Shown here one piece after another: positions 6,792 through 15,860 of a DNA stretch of 29,141 nucleotides. The number at the start of each line of letters is the position of its first letter. Positions within the stretch are counted from its first letter, which is position 1. The DNA comes from UBA1738 sp045580145 (lineage in GTDB: Bacteria > Bacillota > Clostridia > UBA1381). The notes under the pieces were generated by a model. The model made no database searches. It was not told where the DNA came from and was given only the letters and a program-made list of their open reading frames with translations. Location of the stretch: positions 1 through 29,141 of the forward strand of contig JAZNNI010000014.1 in assembly GCA_045580145.1 (NCBI GenBank), written 5' to 3'. Made by a program: the position numbers and the translations under genes.

Positions 6792-8228
6792 TTATTTCCT
6801 CCACGCAGACGGTGCGAAAAGCACTAAAAGCGGGAATATTTCAAGTCTGCCTATGAGCATATCCGCAATCATAACAATCTTTGAAATGGAAGAAAATGCT
6901 CCGAAATTCTGAGTTGGTCCGACGGCATTAAGACCGGGACCGATATTGTTAATAGTTGCTGCGATTGCAGTAAAGTTGGTCGTAAAATCAAAATTATCAA
7001 GGCTTATCAAAAGAAGCGATACTACAAAAATTACAATGTATGCTGCCATATATACATTTACACCACGCACGACATTGTGTTCGACAGGACGACCGTTTAA
7101 AAGTATTTTGCGAACACTGTTTGGGTGAGCGGCAGTTTTAATTTCTTTAAAAATACTTTTTACAAGGATAACTATTCTTGAAACCTTAATTCCGCCGCCT
7201 GTACTTCCTGCACAAGCACCTATGAACATCAGCGTAACAAGAATTGTTTTTGAAAGCTCAGGCCATTTATCAAAATCGGCTGTTGAGTAACCTGTTGTGG
7301 TAATGATTGCACCAACCTGGAATGCTGCGTGTCTTAGTGTTGTTTCTAAACTCTCATAAAGCCCGCGGCAGTTAAGAGTTATGACTATTATTGAGAAGGT
7401 AATAATTCCAAGGTATGAGCGTAGTTCTTCTGAGCGGAGCACGTCCTTTGCCTTACCGAGCAAAAGAAGGTAATAAAGCGAGAAGTCAATACCAAACAAA
7501 AACATAAAAACAGTAATTGTGTTTTGCACATACGGGGAGTAATCACCAATGCTGCTGTTTAAAATTCCGAAGCCACCCGTTCCGGCCGTTCCGAATGATA
7601 AGGTGAGGGCAGAGAATAAATCGAGTCCGCCAAGCAAAAGAACAATGACTTCAAGAAGCGTCAGTACAAGATACATTTCATACAAAATTTTTGCAGTTGA
7701 GCGCACCTTTGGTACAAGCTTACTGACTGCAGGACCGGGGCTTTCTGCTTTAATGAGGTGGAGGTTGTTTCCTCCGGAAAGGGGCAGAAGTGCCACTAAA
7801 AACACCAAAACACCCATTCCGCCTATCCAATGCGTGAAGCTTCTCCAGAAGAGCAGGCTTTTTGGAAGAGCCTCAACGTCAGAAATTATTGATGCACCAG
7901 TTGTGGTAAAACCTGAAACAGTTTCAAATAAAGCATCAACAAAGTTCGGTATAAATCCCGAAATGCAAAACGGTAGCGAACCAAAAATGCTGAGCACTAT
8001 CCAGGAAAGTGCAACTGTAATAAAGCCTTCCTTTGCGTACATTACCTTATTTTTTGGGCTTTTAATTGTCAGAGGAATACCAAACAACAGGCAAAGCCCG
8101 ATGCAAAGGAAATAAAGAGGAGCATAAGGTTCGCTGTAGATTATTGAGCAAATAAGAGGCAATAGCATTGCGGCGGCCTCTATATTTAAAACCCATCCTA
8201 AAGTGTGTAGAATAATTTTATAGTTCAT
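6792..8228 (-). CDS. trkH: Trk/Ktr potassium uptake, membrane subunit TrkH
   Basis: 478 residues with the four pore loops of the TrkH/KtrB family: SGFTTTGASI (P1), GTAGTGGFGI (P2), TTTGYSTADF (P3) and INNIGPGLNAVG (P4), each carrying the filter glycine. GACAGSTGGGIKVSR is another family hallmark, just after P3. It is the K+-translocating subunit in the cytoplasmic membrane and needs the RCK-domain subunit for gating. ATG start with GAGGAG nine bases upstream, only 13 bases after trkA, so the two form an operon. No strong terminator was found in the 143 bases before the next gene on the strand (5413-6648). Confidence 0.95.
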   Translation of the reverse strand: MNYKIILHTLGWVLNIEAAAMLLPLICSIIYSEPYAPLYFLCIGLCLLFGIPLTIKSPKNKVMYAKEGFITVALSWIVLSIFGSLPFCISGFIPNFVDALFETVSGFTTTGASIISDVEALPKSLLFWRSFTHWIGGMGVLVFLVALLPLSGGNNLHLIKAESPGPAVSKLVPKVRSTAKILYEMYLVLTLLEVIVLLLGGLDLFSALTLSFGTAGTGGFGILNSSIGDYSPYVQNTITVFMFLFGIDFSLYYLLLLGKAKDVLRSEELRSYLGIITFSIIVITLNCRGLYESLETTLRHAAFQVGAIITTTGYSTADFDKWPELSKTILVTLMFIGACAGSTGGGIKVSRIVILVKSIFKEIKTAAHPNSVRKILLNGRPVEHNVVRGVNVYMAAYIVIFVVSLLLISLDNFDFTTNFTAIAATINNIGPGLNAVGPTQNFGAFSSISKIVMIADMLIGRLEIFPLLVLFAPSAWRK

Positions 8229-8241
8229 AGTATATTACTCC

Positions 8242-9600
8242 TCACTCCAAAATGTCCTTTATGTCTTTAAAGCCTGTATGAGTTGTGACCACGATTACAG
8301 TATCTCCTGCTTCGATGATATCGCGGCCTCTCGGGATAATGATTTTTCCCTTTCTGTTTATGCAGGCAATCAAAATATGATTTTTAAGGCTCAATTTCTC
8401 GATAGGGACTCCTGCAATCGGTGAATTTTCACGTATGCGGAATTCAAGAGCTTCTGCTTTTCCATCTAAAATGAGATGCATTGTCTCTATGTTGCTGCCG
8501 ATTGAATTATTTTTAGCACGTACAAACTTGACAATATAGTCGGCAGTTATATTTTTAGGATAAACGGTTGTATCAAGGTCAAGGTTTGAAATAACCTCGT
8601 CATATGCGATACGATTGATTTTTGTGATAAGCTTTCCGTTTGTTTTGCTTTTTGCAAAAAGTGATAAGAGAATATTCTCCTCATCAATATTGGTAAGTGC
8701 AACAAAAGAATCGGCATACTCAATGCCTTCTTCTAAAAGCACTCTGTTGTTGGTTCCGTCTGCATTTATAATAGTTGCATCAGGAAGAAGCAGACAAAGC
8801 TCCTCACTTCTTTTCGTGTCACGCTCGATTATTTTAACCTTGATTCCGCTCGCTAAGAGAATGCGGGCAAGATAATAACCTGTTTCTCCGCCGCCTACAA
8901 TGATGGTATCTTTTACGCGGTTTGACTTTACACCGATTTTTTTGAAGAACTCAGCACCGCTCTTTATGGAGGCGACTATGCTTACAAAGTCTCCGCTTTT
9001 TAAGACGAAATCTCCGCCCGGAATGAAGGCTTCCTCTCCACGGACAACCCCGCATACAAGTATATCGCAATCAATCTTTTGGCTAAGCTGAGAAATCTTC
9101 AAATTATCAAGCGGAGAATCTTCTGGGATTTTGAATTTTAAAATTTCAGCCCTGCCTTTTGCGAAGGTGTCAATTTGTATAGCACTTGGAAAACGGAGAG
9201 AACGTGCCATTTCTGTCGCTGCTGCATATTCAGGATTAATTATCATTGCAAGACCCAAATCTTCTTTAAAAAGATGCAGAGATTTTGCATACTCAGGCTG
9301 TCTTACTCTTGCGATTGTCTGGCATCCTCCGGCTTTTTTTGCTAAAAGACAGGTCAGAAGGTTAAGCTCGTCCGAGTGGGTAACTGCAATTAAAATATCA
9401 GCATCTTTAACTCCTGCCTCTGTCAGTGTGTCCAGTCCGGCACAGTTTCCTTCAACACCCATAATGTCATACTGACTGATAAGGTCCTGAAGAATATTGT
9501 GTCTTAAGTCAACAACGGTAATGTCATGCTCGTTTTCCTGACTGAGTTTTTCAGCGAGCTTCTGACCTACCTTTCCGCAACCAACAATAATTATTTTCAT
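8242..9600 (-). CDS. trkA: Trk potassium uptake regulatory subunit TrkA
   Basis: 452 residues with the full duplicated layout RCK_N-RCK_C-RCK_N-RCK_C. The first Rossmann motif is IIVGCGKVGQKLAEKL (residues 3-18) and the second is IIVGGGETGYYLARIL near residue 233; each is followed by an acidic ribose-binding strand end. C-terminal RCK_C parts carry the usual IPRGRDIIEAGDTVIVV ending. The protein binds NAD(H) or ATP/ADP on the cytoplasmic side of TrkH and controls K+ flux. ATG start with AGGAG upstream. It is the first gene of trkA-trkH and has a near-consensus promoter at 9642-9670. Confidence 0.95.
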   Translation of the reverse strand: MKIIIVGCGKVGQKLAEKLSQENEHDITVVDLRHNILQDLISQYDIMGVEGNCAGLDTLTEAGVKDADILIAVTHSDELNLLTCLLAKKAGGCQTIARVRQPEYAKSLHLFKEDLGLAMIINPEYAAATEMARSLRFPSAIQIDTFAKGRAEILKFKIPEDSPLDNLKISQLSQKIDCDILVCGVVRGEEAFIPGGDFVLKSGDFVSIVASIKSGAEFFKKIGVKSNRVKDTIIVGGGETGYYLARILLASGIKVKIIERDTKRSEELCLLLPDATIINADGTNNRVLLEEGIEYADSFVALTNIDEENILLSLFAKSKTNGKLITKINRIAYDEVISNLDLDTTVYPKNITADYIVKFVRAKNNSIGSNIETMHLILDGKAEALEFRIRENSPIAGVPIEKLSLKNHILIACINRKGKIIIPRGRDIIEAGDTVIVVTTHTGFKDIKDILE

Positions 9601-9641
9601 TTTAATTTAATCTCCTTTTGTGGATATATATTCCAAGACAT

Positions 9642-9670
9642 ATTATAGCAAATCAGAATATAAAAAGCAA
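9642..9670 (-). promoter_or_regulatory. Sigma-A promoter of trkA-trkH
   Basis: On the minus strand TTGCTT (9665-9670), 17 bases, TATAAT (9642-9647), about 40 bases before the trkA start. Confidence 0.75.
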
Positions 9671-9774
9671 TAGCATATTTGTTTTGAAACTGCGGGTAAT
9701 ACCTGAATGTTTAACTAATCTGCATAAATATAAATTCAATCGAATAAATTGGTAAAAAGGAAGGTGGACTAAAG

Positions 9775-10914
9775 TTGAAAAAAACTGCTTTTTTAATAGT
9801 TTGTGCCGTGATAATAGGTCTTATGCCAAATGTGTATGCGGAAAATCTCGCAGAGGGAGTAAAGTCGGCAATACTTATGGAGGCATCGACGGGGAATGTG
9901 CTTTTTGAGGCAAGTGCCGACGAGCATCTTCCGATTGCCAGCGTCACAAAGATAATGACAATGCTACTCATTATGGAGCGGATTGAGAGCGGAGCACTTG
10001 GCTTTGAGGATATGGTTACAGTAAGTGAAAACGCAAACAGCTACGGCGGGTCTACAATGTTTTTAGAAACGGGCGAACAGCTTAGTGTTCACGATATGAT
10101 GAAGGGTATTGCGGTTGCAAGTGCTAACGACGGATGCGTTGCAATGGCGGAGCATATTGCAGGAAGTGAAGAAAATTTTGTTGATATGATGAATAAAAGG
10201 GCAGACGAGCTTGGTATGAAGGACACAGTCTTTTTAAATACCAACGGTCTTGATGAGGAAGGGCAGTATTCGACGGCACGCGATGTTGCAGTTATGTCGC
10301 GTGAACTCATTAAACACAAGAAGGTGTTTGATTATACTAAAATATGGACCGATTCTCTGCGTGATGGGAAGTTTGCTCTTGCAAATACAAACAGGCTTAT
10401 TCGTTTTTACAGCGGAGCAACAGGGCTTAAAACCGGCTCTACCTCCAAAGCCGGATGCTGCCTTTCAGCGACTGCCGAACGTGACGGGATGGAGCTTATA
10501 GCAGTTGTGCTTGGCGCAAATGATACGAAAACCAGATTTGCATCGGCAAGCTCACTTTTAAACTACGGATTTTCCAGCTACTGCGTAAAAAAACAGGTGG
10601 AAAAGGGCGAGCCGACAGGGGTTATAAGTGTTTCAAAGGGGAAAGCAAAGGAAGTAAAAACCATTGCGAGTGAAGGGTATTCGGTTTTAATGAAAAGGAC
10701 AGAGCCTTTGGAGGTTGAAAAAAATGTAATTTTGAAGGACCATATTCAAGCGCCTGTGAAGGTTGGAGACAAGGTGGGGGAAATAACCTTTAAAGAGGGC
10801 GGAAATATCGTGAAAACGGTGGATATTATTGCGAATGAGGATGTGGAAAAAAAGGGCTTTGGAATTGTTCTTTTGGATATGATGTATGCCTTGGTGAGCG
10901 GAAAAGTAAGTTAA
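9775..10914 (+). CDS. D-alanyl-D-alanine carboxypeptidase (PBP5/DacF family, peptidase S11)
   Basis: 379 residues. The N-terminal signal peptide (MKKTAFLIVCAVIIGL...VYA, cleavage after about residue 22) sends it across the membrane. All three active-site motifs of S11 enzymes are present: SxxK as SVTK at 56-59, SxN as SAN at 116-118, and KTG at 219-221. The enzyme removes the terminal D-Ala from peptidoglycan pentapeptides and so limits cross-linking. A C-terminal PBP5_C-like beta domain follows; a C-terminal amphipathic anchor is weak. TTG start, with AAGGAAGGTGG seven bases upstream. It stands alone, closed by a strong terminator. DacF, DacA and DacB cannot be told apart here. Confidence 0.93.
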   Translation: MKKTAFLIVCAVIIGLMPNVYAENLAEGVKSAILMEASTGNVLFEASADEHLPIASVTKIMTMLLIMERIESGALGFEDMVTVSENANSYGGSTMFLETGEQLSVHDMMKGIAVASANDGCVAMAEHIAGSEENFVDMMNKRADELGMKDTVFLNTNGLDEEGQYSTARDVAVMSRELIKHKKVFDYTKIWTDSLRDGKFALANTNRLIRFYSGATGLKTGSTSKAGCCLSATAERDGMELIAVVLGANDTKTRFASASSLLNYGFSSYCVKKQVEKGEPTGVISVSKGKAKEVKTIASEGYSVLMKRTEPLEVEKNVILKDHIQAPVKVGDKVGEITFKEGGNIVKTVDIIANEDVEKKGFGIVLLDMMYALVSGKVS

Positions 10915-10952
10915 AAATCTGTGGCAATAAAGTCTGTTGCCACAGATTTTTT
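10914..10952 (+). terminator. Intrinsic terminator
   Basis: A perfect 14-bp stem (10914-10927 with 10937-10950) ends in a six-T run, beginning at the last base of the carboxypeptidase stop codon. Confidence 0.92.
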
Positions 10953-10971
10953 GTGCAAAAAATATACTATA

Positions 10972-11000
10972 TTTACAAAATTTTCTTTTTATGATATAAT
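10972..11000 (+). promoter_or_regulatory. Sigma-A promoter of obgE
   Basis: TTTACA (10972-10977), 17 bases, TATAAT (10995-11000), about 45 bases before the obgE ATG. Confidence 0.8.
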
Positions 11001-11045
11001 AATATTTGATGCAAACTAAAGCAAAGGAAAAACAGGAGAAAACAA

Positions 11046-12326
11046 ATGTTTATAGATAAAGCAAAAATTTTTATAAAGGCAGGCAACGGCGGTAACGGTG
11101 CGATAGCATTTCACCGCGAGAAGTATGTTGCTGCAGGCGGGCCTGACGGCGGCGACGGCGGACGAGGCGGAAATGTGGTTTTCAGAGTGGACTTGGGACT
11201 TACCACACTTATGGACTTCCGTTATAAGCGCAAATATGTTGCCGAAAGCGGACAGGCGGGAATGAAGAATAAAATGAATGGCAAACGCGGCGAGGACATT
11301 ATTATTTCCGTGCCTCAGGGAACTGTTGTGCGTGACGTGGAGACGGGGAAGGTTATAGCAGACCTTTATGACCCGGAAAAAGACGTAATACTTGCACGCG
11401 GTGGTAACGGAGGCTGGGGAAATGCGCATTTTGCTACGGCTACAAGACAGACTCCTAATTTTGCAAAAAATGGTCAAAAGGGTGATGAACGTGAAGTTTA
11501 TCTTGAGTTGAAGCTTTTGGCGGATGTGGGACTTGTTGGTTTTCCAAACGTGGGAAAATCTACGATTTTGTCACGTACCACAAAGGCTGACCCGAAAATT
11601 GCAAACTATCACTTTACAACCTTAGAACCGAATCTCGGTGTTGTTTCTATTGAGGAGCATATGAACTTTGTGCTTGCAGACATTCCCGGAATTATTGAGG
11701 GTGCAAGCGAGGGTGTAGGTCTTGGACACGAATTTTTAAGGCATATAGAAAGAACAAGGCTTTTAATACACGTAGTAGATGTGTCGGGAATTGAGGGAAG
11801 AAACCCGCTTGAAGATTTTGACATAATAAACAGCGAGCTTGTGAAATATAATATGGAGCTTGAGAATCGTCCGCAGATTGTTGCGGCAAACAAGACTGAC
11901 ATTTTGCAGGACGAGGAAGTGTATCAGGAATTTTTAAGGGAAATGGAAGCTCGGGACTACAAGGTATTCCCGATTTCAGCGGCGACAGGTGAGGGAGTCT
12001 GGGAGCTTATGAAGTACACCTACACCGAGCTTGAAAAGTTACCGCCTATCCACGAATTTGATATAGAGCTTGACATCAATGAGGAGGAATTTGTTGATAA
12101 AACGGACAAGGGCTTTGAAATCAATGTTGAAAATGGTGTTTACGTTGTTTCAGGAACTTGGATTGAGGCTGTTGGCGGAAGTGTCAATTTCTCAGACAGT
12201 GAGAGTCTGCAGTTCTTCCAGAATGCACTTAAAAACCGCGGTGTAATAGAGGCACTGGTTGAAGCAGGCATAAATGAAGGCGATACTGTGCGAATTGGTG
12301 ACCTTGAATTTGATTTCGTCTGGTAA
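11046..12326 (+). CDS. obgE: GTPase ObgE/CgtA
   Basis: 426 residues in the standard three-domain order. The Obg fold with glycine-rich arms (GGPDGGDGGRGGNVVF) covers residues 1-158. The G domain follows, with G1 GFPNVGKST at 165-173, G3 DIPG at 212-215 and G4 NKTD at 282-285. A C-terminal OCT domain (about 350-426) is the form found in Firmicutes. Obg acts in late 50S ribosome assembly and responds to guanine nucleotide pools and ppGpp. It is separated from mltG by 14 bases and probably co-transcribed with it. The common partners rplU and rpmA are not adjacent here, so the usual ribosomal-protein context is missing. Confidence 0.97.
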   Translation: MFIDKAKIFIKAGNGGNGAIAFHREKYVAAGGPDGGDGGRGGNVVFRVDLGLTTLMDFRYKRKYVAESGQAGMKNKMNGKRGEDIIISVPQGTVVRDVETGKVIADLYDPEKDVILARGGNGGWGNAHFATATRQTPNFAKNGQKGDEREVYLELKLLADVGLVGFPNVGKSTILSRTTKADPKIANYHFTTLEPNLGVVSIEEHMNFVLADIPGIIEGASEGVGLGHEFLRHIERTRLLIHVVDVSGIEGRNPLEDFDIINSELVKYNMELENRPQIVAANKTDILQDEEVYQEFLREMEARDYKVFPISAATGEGVWELMKYTYTELEKLPPIHEFDIELDINEEEFVDKTDKGFEINVENGVYVVSGTWIEAVGGSVNFSDSESLQFFQNALKNRGVIEALVEAGINEGDTVRIGDLEFDFVW

Positions 12327-12340
12327 ACGGGGTATGTACT

Positions 12341-13375
12341 ATGGAAAAAGGCTTGAATAGAATGAAAGTCAGGAACGAGCAGAAAAAGAAACGAAAAAAG
12401 AAGGTTTTGCTTTTAGCATTACTTATTGTTGCTTCGGTATTTATAGTTAACCGGATAACTTCCCTTTTTGGCGGAGGTACTGTTTCGGTTACGATAAATG
12501 AAGGGACTTCTTCTTATAAAATTGCAGAAATTTTAAAGGATGAAGGTGTAATAAATTCAAAAATATGGTTTATGCTTCGCCTTACAACTTCCGGATATAT
12601 GGGCAAACTGCAGCACGGGACTTTTGAGCTTGATAAGAATGATTCTACAGGCGAAATTATTAAAACACTTGCCACTAAGGGAACAAAAAGGAATACTGTA
12701 ATGCTGACAATTCCTGAAGGATATTCAGTTGAGAGGATAAAGGCAAGGGTAGTAGAAATGGGGCTTTGCACCGAGAGAGAATTTGAAAATGCACTGAAAA
12801 AAGACTATGACTATGCGTTTTTAAAATCGGTACCTGATTCAAAGGATATAAGGTATAGACTACAGGGATTTTTATATCCGTCGACATATGAGTTTTATTC
12901 AGATAGCGGCGCAGAAACTGTGATAAAAACGATGCTTGATGAATTTAAAAAGCAGACGGATAAGCTGGGAATACCTGAAGATAAAATGTATGAAATCATA
13001 ACGAAGGCTTCGATGGTGGAGCGTGAGGCAAAAGTGGCGTCGGAGCGGCCTGTGATTGCGGGTGTATTTGAAAATCGAATAAAGTCGGATATGCCGCTTC
13101 AGATTGACGCAACGGTTGTTTATGAAATATCGGATGGTATGTATAATGTGGACAGGGTGTATTATAAGGACCTTGAAACAGATTCAAAATATAACACATA
13201 TAAATATAAAGGACTTCCGGTGGGACCTATATGCTGTCCGGGGATTTCCTCAATAGAGGCAGCGAAGAATCCGCAAAGCCATAGCTTCCTTTATTATCAT
13301 ACTGATACTTCTAAAAATGATGGAACGCATATTTTTACAGAGACTTATGAACAACATACAAGTACACAAAATTAA
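12341..13375 (+). CDS. mltG: Endolytic peptidoglycan transglycosylase MltG
   Basis: 344 residues. A short basic cytoplasmic tail (KKKRKKK) is followed by one membrane helix (about residues 21-39), a LysM-like subdomain (VTINEGTSSYKIAEIL), and the YceG/MltG catalytic domain. Hallmarks are LQGFLYPSTYEF, ASMVEREA with the catalytic Glu at about 227, DATVVYEI, and YKGLPVGPICCPG. The enzyme cleaves nascent glycan strands in the membrane and sets glycan chain length. The first ATG (12341) has a GGGG stretch eight bases upstream; ATG 12362 with AAGG upstream is an alternative and would lose seven residues. A terminator follows the stop. Confidence 0.93.
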   Translation: MEKGLNRMKVRNEQKKKRKKKVLLLALLIVASVFIVNRITSLFGGGTVSVTINEGTSSYKIAEILKDEGVINSKIWFMLRLTTSGYMGKLQHGTFELDKNDSTGEIIKTLATKGTKRNTVMLTIPEGYSVERIKARVVEMGLCTEREFENALKKDYDYAFLKSVPDSKDIRYRLQGFLYPSTYEFYSDSGAETVIKTMLDEFKKQTDKLGIPEDKMYEIITKASMVEREAKVASERPVIAGVFENRIKSDMPLQIDATVVYEISDGMYNVDRVYYKDLETDSKYNTYKYKGLPVGPICCPGISSIEAAKNPQSHSFLYYHTDTSKNDGTHIFTETYEQHTSTQN

Positions 13376-13379
13376 ATCG

Positions 13380-13416
13380 GAACTGCAACAGAAATTGTTG
13401 CAGTTCTCTGTTTTTT
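13380..13416 (+). terminator. Intrinsic terminator after mltG
   Basis: A perfect 10-bp stem (13380-13389 with 13397-13406) followed by CTG and six T. Confidence 0.9.
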
Positions 13417-13437
13417 ATGAAATTCTTATAAAAAACA

Positions 13438-13465
13438 TTGACTTTATAGTAAGTAGGTGTATAAT
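13438..13465 (+). promoter_or_regulatory. Sigma-A promoter of the MATE gene
   Basis: TTGACT (13438-13443), 16 bases, TATAAT (13460-13465). Transcription should start near 13472, so the in-frame GTG at 13457, which lies within the promoter, cannot be the start of the gene. Confidence 0.75.
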
Positions 13466-13507
13466 GTTCTTGAAAATAAGGAAAGACAGAAAGCAGGGCG
13501 TGTGCTT

Positions 13508-14851
13508 ATGAAGAAAAGGATTGATATGATAAACGGGAAACTGCTCCCCGAGATGCTCAAATTTGCAATCCCAATAATTTTGAGTAGTATTTTACAGACG
13601 CTTTATAATGCGGCAGACTCGCTTATTGTAGGTCGGTATGACAGCGCGTATGCCTTGGGTGCTGTTGGCTCGGTTGGGTCGATTGTGAATATGCTTGTAA
13701 ATATTTTTATGGGACTTTCAATCGGTGCTAACGTAATGGTTGCAAGATATTTCGGAGCAGGTGATAAAAACAGAGTCAAGGCAACTTCAGATACTGCGGT
13801 TGTTACTGCCGTTGTGAGTGGAATTTTGATAGGAATTGTCGGGGTTGTCATAGCAGAGCCTGTGGCAAAGATTGTTAAAATCGACCCTGAAATTATTGAT
13901 ATGTCTATTATCTATATGAAGATATTTTTCTTAGGTATGCCATTTTCCGCACTTTATAACTTTATTGCCGCGACGTTGAGGGGTATAGGCGACACTAAAA
14001 ACCCTATGATTGCACTTGTTGTATCGGGCGCTGTGAATGTGATTTTCAATATAATTTTTGTAAAGTATTTAAGGATGGGAGTTGCCGGAGTTGCGCTTGC
14101 GACAGTAATTTCTCAGGCACTTGCGTTTATAATGATTTTCATAATGCTCAAAAAGAGTGAAGTGGGATTTTCGATAAGGAATATTAAATTTGATAAAAGA
14201 ATTTTAAGACTGATGGCAGGAATAGGAATTCCGTCAAGTATACAGAGCATAACCTTCAGCCTGTCGAATACAATAATGATTTCGGCAGTAAACTCATTCG
14301 GAGCGGCTGCCGCTGCGGGACACTCGGTTGTTTTGCAGATAGAAAATATTTTGTATGTTGCAATAAATGCACTTACGCAGACAGCTACAACCTTTACGAG
14401 CCAGAATATCGGTGCGGGAAAACAAGACAGAATATCAAAAATAATGTTATGGGGACTTATAATTGCGATGGTAGAGGGTGTTGCCCTGAGCCTCATTGCA
14501 TATGAGACGAAGGATATTTTTATAGAATTGTTTGCTCCGGGAAATGTAGATGCCGCGAGGTTTGCGATAATAAAGTATAAATATATAGTCATCCCTTATT
14601 TCACCATAGCACTACTTGAAATTCCGTCAGGAGTTTTAAGGGGAATGGGCGCAACGGTCACGTCAATGCTAATGAGTATTTTGGGTGTTTGCGGAATTAG
14701 ATTTGTATGGCTTTTAGTGCTTTTCCCAATTATAAGAACACCGGAGTTTTTGTATCTTGCATACCCTGTTTCGTGGGTTATAACGGGCAGTATGTATATG
14801 ATAGCATATGCTGTTTTAAAACGGAGGATGATGAGCAATCATTTATCATAA
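13508..14851 (+). CDS. MATE family efflux transporter
   Basis: 447 residues with twelve hydrophobic segments in two homologous halves. The start of the family fold is clear: LLPEMLKFAIPIILSSILQT, then YNAADSLIVGRY, and in the second half GIGIPSSIQSITFSLSNTIM with GAAAAAGHSV. Members are Na+- or H+-driven exporters of cationic drugs or metabolites in the cytoplasmic membrane; substrate is not predictable. I start at ATG 13508 because the promoter at 13438-13465 excludes the earlier in-frame GTG; the ribosome site (AGGG, nine bases upstream) is weak. It overlaps the convergent radical SAM gene by 13 bases and no terminator separates them. Confidence 0.92.
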   Translation: MKKRIDMINGKLLPEMLKFAIPIILSSILQTLYNAADSLIVGRYDSAYALGAVGSVGSIVNMLVNIFMGLSIGANVMVARYFGAGDKNRVKATSDTAVVTAVVSGILIGIVGVVIAEPVAKIVKIDPEIIDMSIIYMKIFFLGMPFSALYNFIAATLRGIGDTKNPMIALVVSGAVNVIFNIIFVKYLRMGVAGVALATVISQALAFIMIFIMLKKSEVGFSIRNIKFDKRILRLMAGIGIPSSIQSITFSLSNTIMISAVNSFGAAAAAGHSVVLQIENILYVAINALTQTATTFTSQNIGAGKQDRISKIMLWGLIIAMVEGVALSLIAYETKDIFIELFAPGNVDAARFAIIKYKYIVIPYFTIALLEIPSGVLRGMGATVTSMLMSILGVCGIRFVWLLVLFPIIRTPEFLYLAYPVSWVITGSMYMIAYAVLKRRMMSNHLS

Positions 14852-15732
14852 AAATCCGGAATGAAGCTTTCAGATGCGGAGCTTCCCTCTTGAATATATG
14901 CGTTTTCAATCCCGATTTTGACGGCGTAATCAAGAATTGCGTCGTAGTGGTCGGGATTTATTTTTTTGTTAAGCTCAGGAAATTCTGCGGGCAGGGTGGA
15001 AAGTGGCGTGTACTGACTCATTATACTGATATAAATGTTATTTTTGTATGTCGAAAACAGATAGTCGAGAATTTTTTTCGTGTCAAATAAAAGACCCGGA
15101 AGCATCAGGTGTCGAACAATTACACCTTTTTTGATAATCCCGTTTTCGTCAAACTCGCACTTGCCTACCTGATTAAACATTTCACTTATTGCACTTGATG
15201 CAATTTTGAAGTAATCCTTTGCATTTGAATATTTTGTTGCATATCTGTCATTAAAGTATTTAAGGTCGGGAAGATATACATCGACGTAGCCGTCGAGCAT
15301 TTTGATTGTTTCAATGTTTTCGTAGCCACTCGTGTTGTAAATTATAGGGAGTGTAAGCCCCTTTTTTCTTGCGATAGAAATTGCGGAAATTATTTGCGGC
15401 ACAAAATGGGTAGGGGTTACTAAATTAATATTGTTTGCGCCTTCTTTTTGCAAATCAATAAAGCATTCGGCAAGTTCATCCTCAGTCACGTATTTTCCGC
15501 AGTTTTGCGTACTGATTTTGTAGTTTTGGCAATAGACGCACTTCATTGCACAATGCGAAAAAAAGACAGTTCCCGACCCGTTTTCTCCCGAAATACAAGG
15601 CTCTTCCCAAAAATGCAGAGCGCTTCTTGCAATTTTAATTTTGTCTGTGCTTTTGCAGAAACCGACCTCGCCGGATGTACGATTAACTTCGCATTTTCTC
15701 GGACAAAGCACACATTTTTCAAGTAAATCCAT
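14839..15732 (-). CDS. Radical SAM protein, PflX / pyruvate-formate-lyase-activase-like
   Basis: 297 residues. The radical SAM cluster motif CxxxCxxC is at C61, C65 and C68 (CAMKCVYC), preceded by a second Cys set at C7, C10, C14, C26 and C46, as in the PflX branch (COG1313). The rest has the TIM-barrel pattern: VTPTHFVPQII, YNTSGYE, VDVYLPDLKYF and VIVRHLMLPG. It should bind a [4Fe-4S] cluster and cleave S-adenosylmethionine; the substrate protein or small molecule of this branch is unknown, and no glycyl-radical enzyme lies next to it. ATG start with GGAGGG upstream. Stands alone, divergent from the YnbB-like gene. Confidence 0.88.
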   Translation of the reverse strand: MDLLEKCVLCPRKCEVNRTSGEVGFCKSTDKIKIARSALHFWEEPCISGENGSGTVFFSHCAMKCVYCQNYKISTQNCGKYVTEDELAECFIDLQKEGANNINLVTPTHFVPQIISAISIARKKGLTLPIIYNTSGYENIETIKMLDGYVDVYLPDLKYFNDRYATKYSNAKDYFKIASSAISEMFNQVGKCEFDENGIIKKGVIVRHLMLPGLLFDTKKILDYLFSTYKNNIYISIMSQYTPLSTLPAEFPELNKKINPDHYDAILDYAVKIGIENAYIQEGSSASESFIPDFYDK

Positions 15733-15756
15733 AATTATCCCTCCGCGATTTCTGTC

Positions 15757-15785
15757 ATTTTATCATAAAAAGCAGGTATATACAA
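15757..15785 (-). promoter_or_regulatory. Candidate promoter of the radical SAM gene
   Basis: On the minus strand TTGTAT (15780-15785), 17 bases, TAAAAT (15757-15762), about 25 bases before the gene. The -35 is weak. Confidence 0.45.
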
Positions 15786-15803
15786 TTCTTTTTGTCGAAA
15801 ATA

Positions 15804-15832
15804 TTGCAAAAGTACCGATTTTGGTGTATAAT
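15804..15832 (+). promoter_or_regulatory. Sigma-A promoter of the YnbB-like/exporter operon
   Basis: TTGCAA (15804-15809), 17 bases, TATAAT (15827-15832), 28 bases before the start. Confidence 0.75.
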
Positions 15833-15860
15833 TTTAACTTGAGTGAAAAGAGGTAATAAT

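Noticed and set aside
7549..8115. Plus-strand ORF of 188 codons opposite trkH
   Set aside because: It is antisense to a fully conserved TrkH gene, low in recognisable pattern, and has no promoter or ribosome site.
13457..13507. Longer N-terminus for the MATE protein from GTG 13457
   Set aside because: The GTG lies inside the TTGACT-16-TATAAT promoter, before the predicted transcription start.
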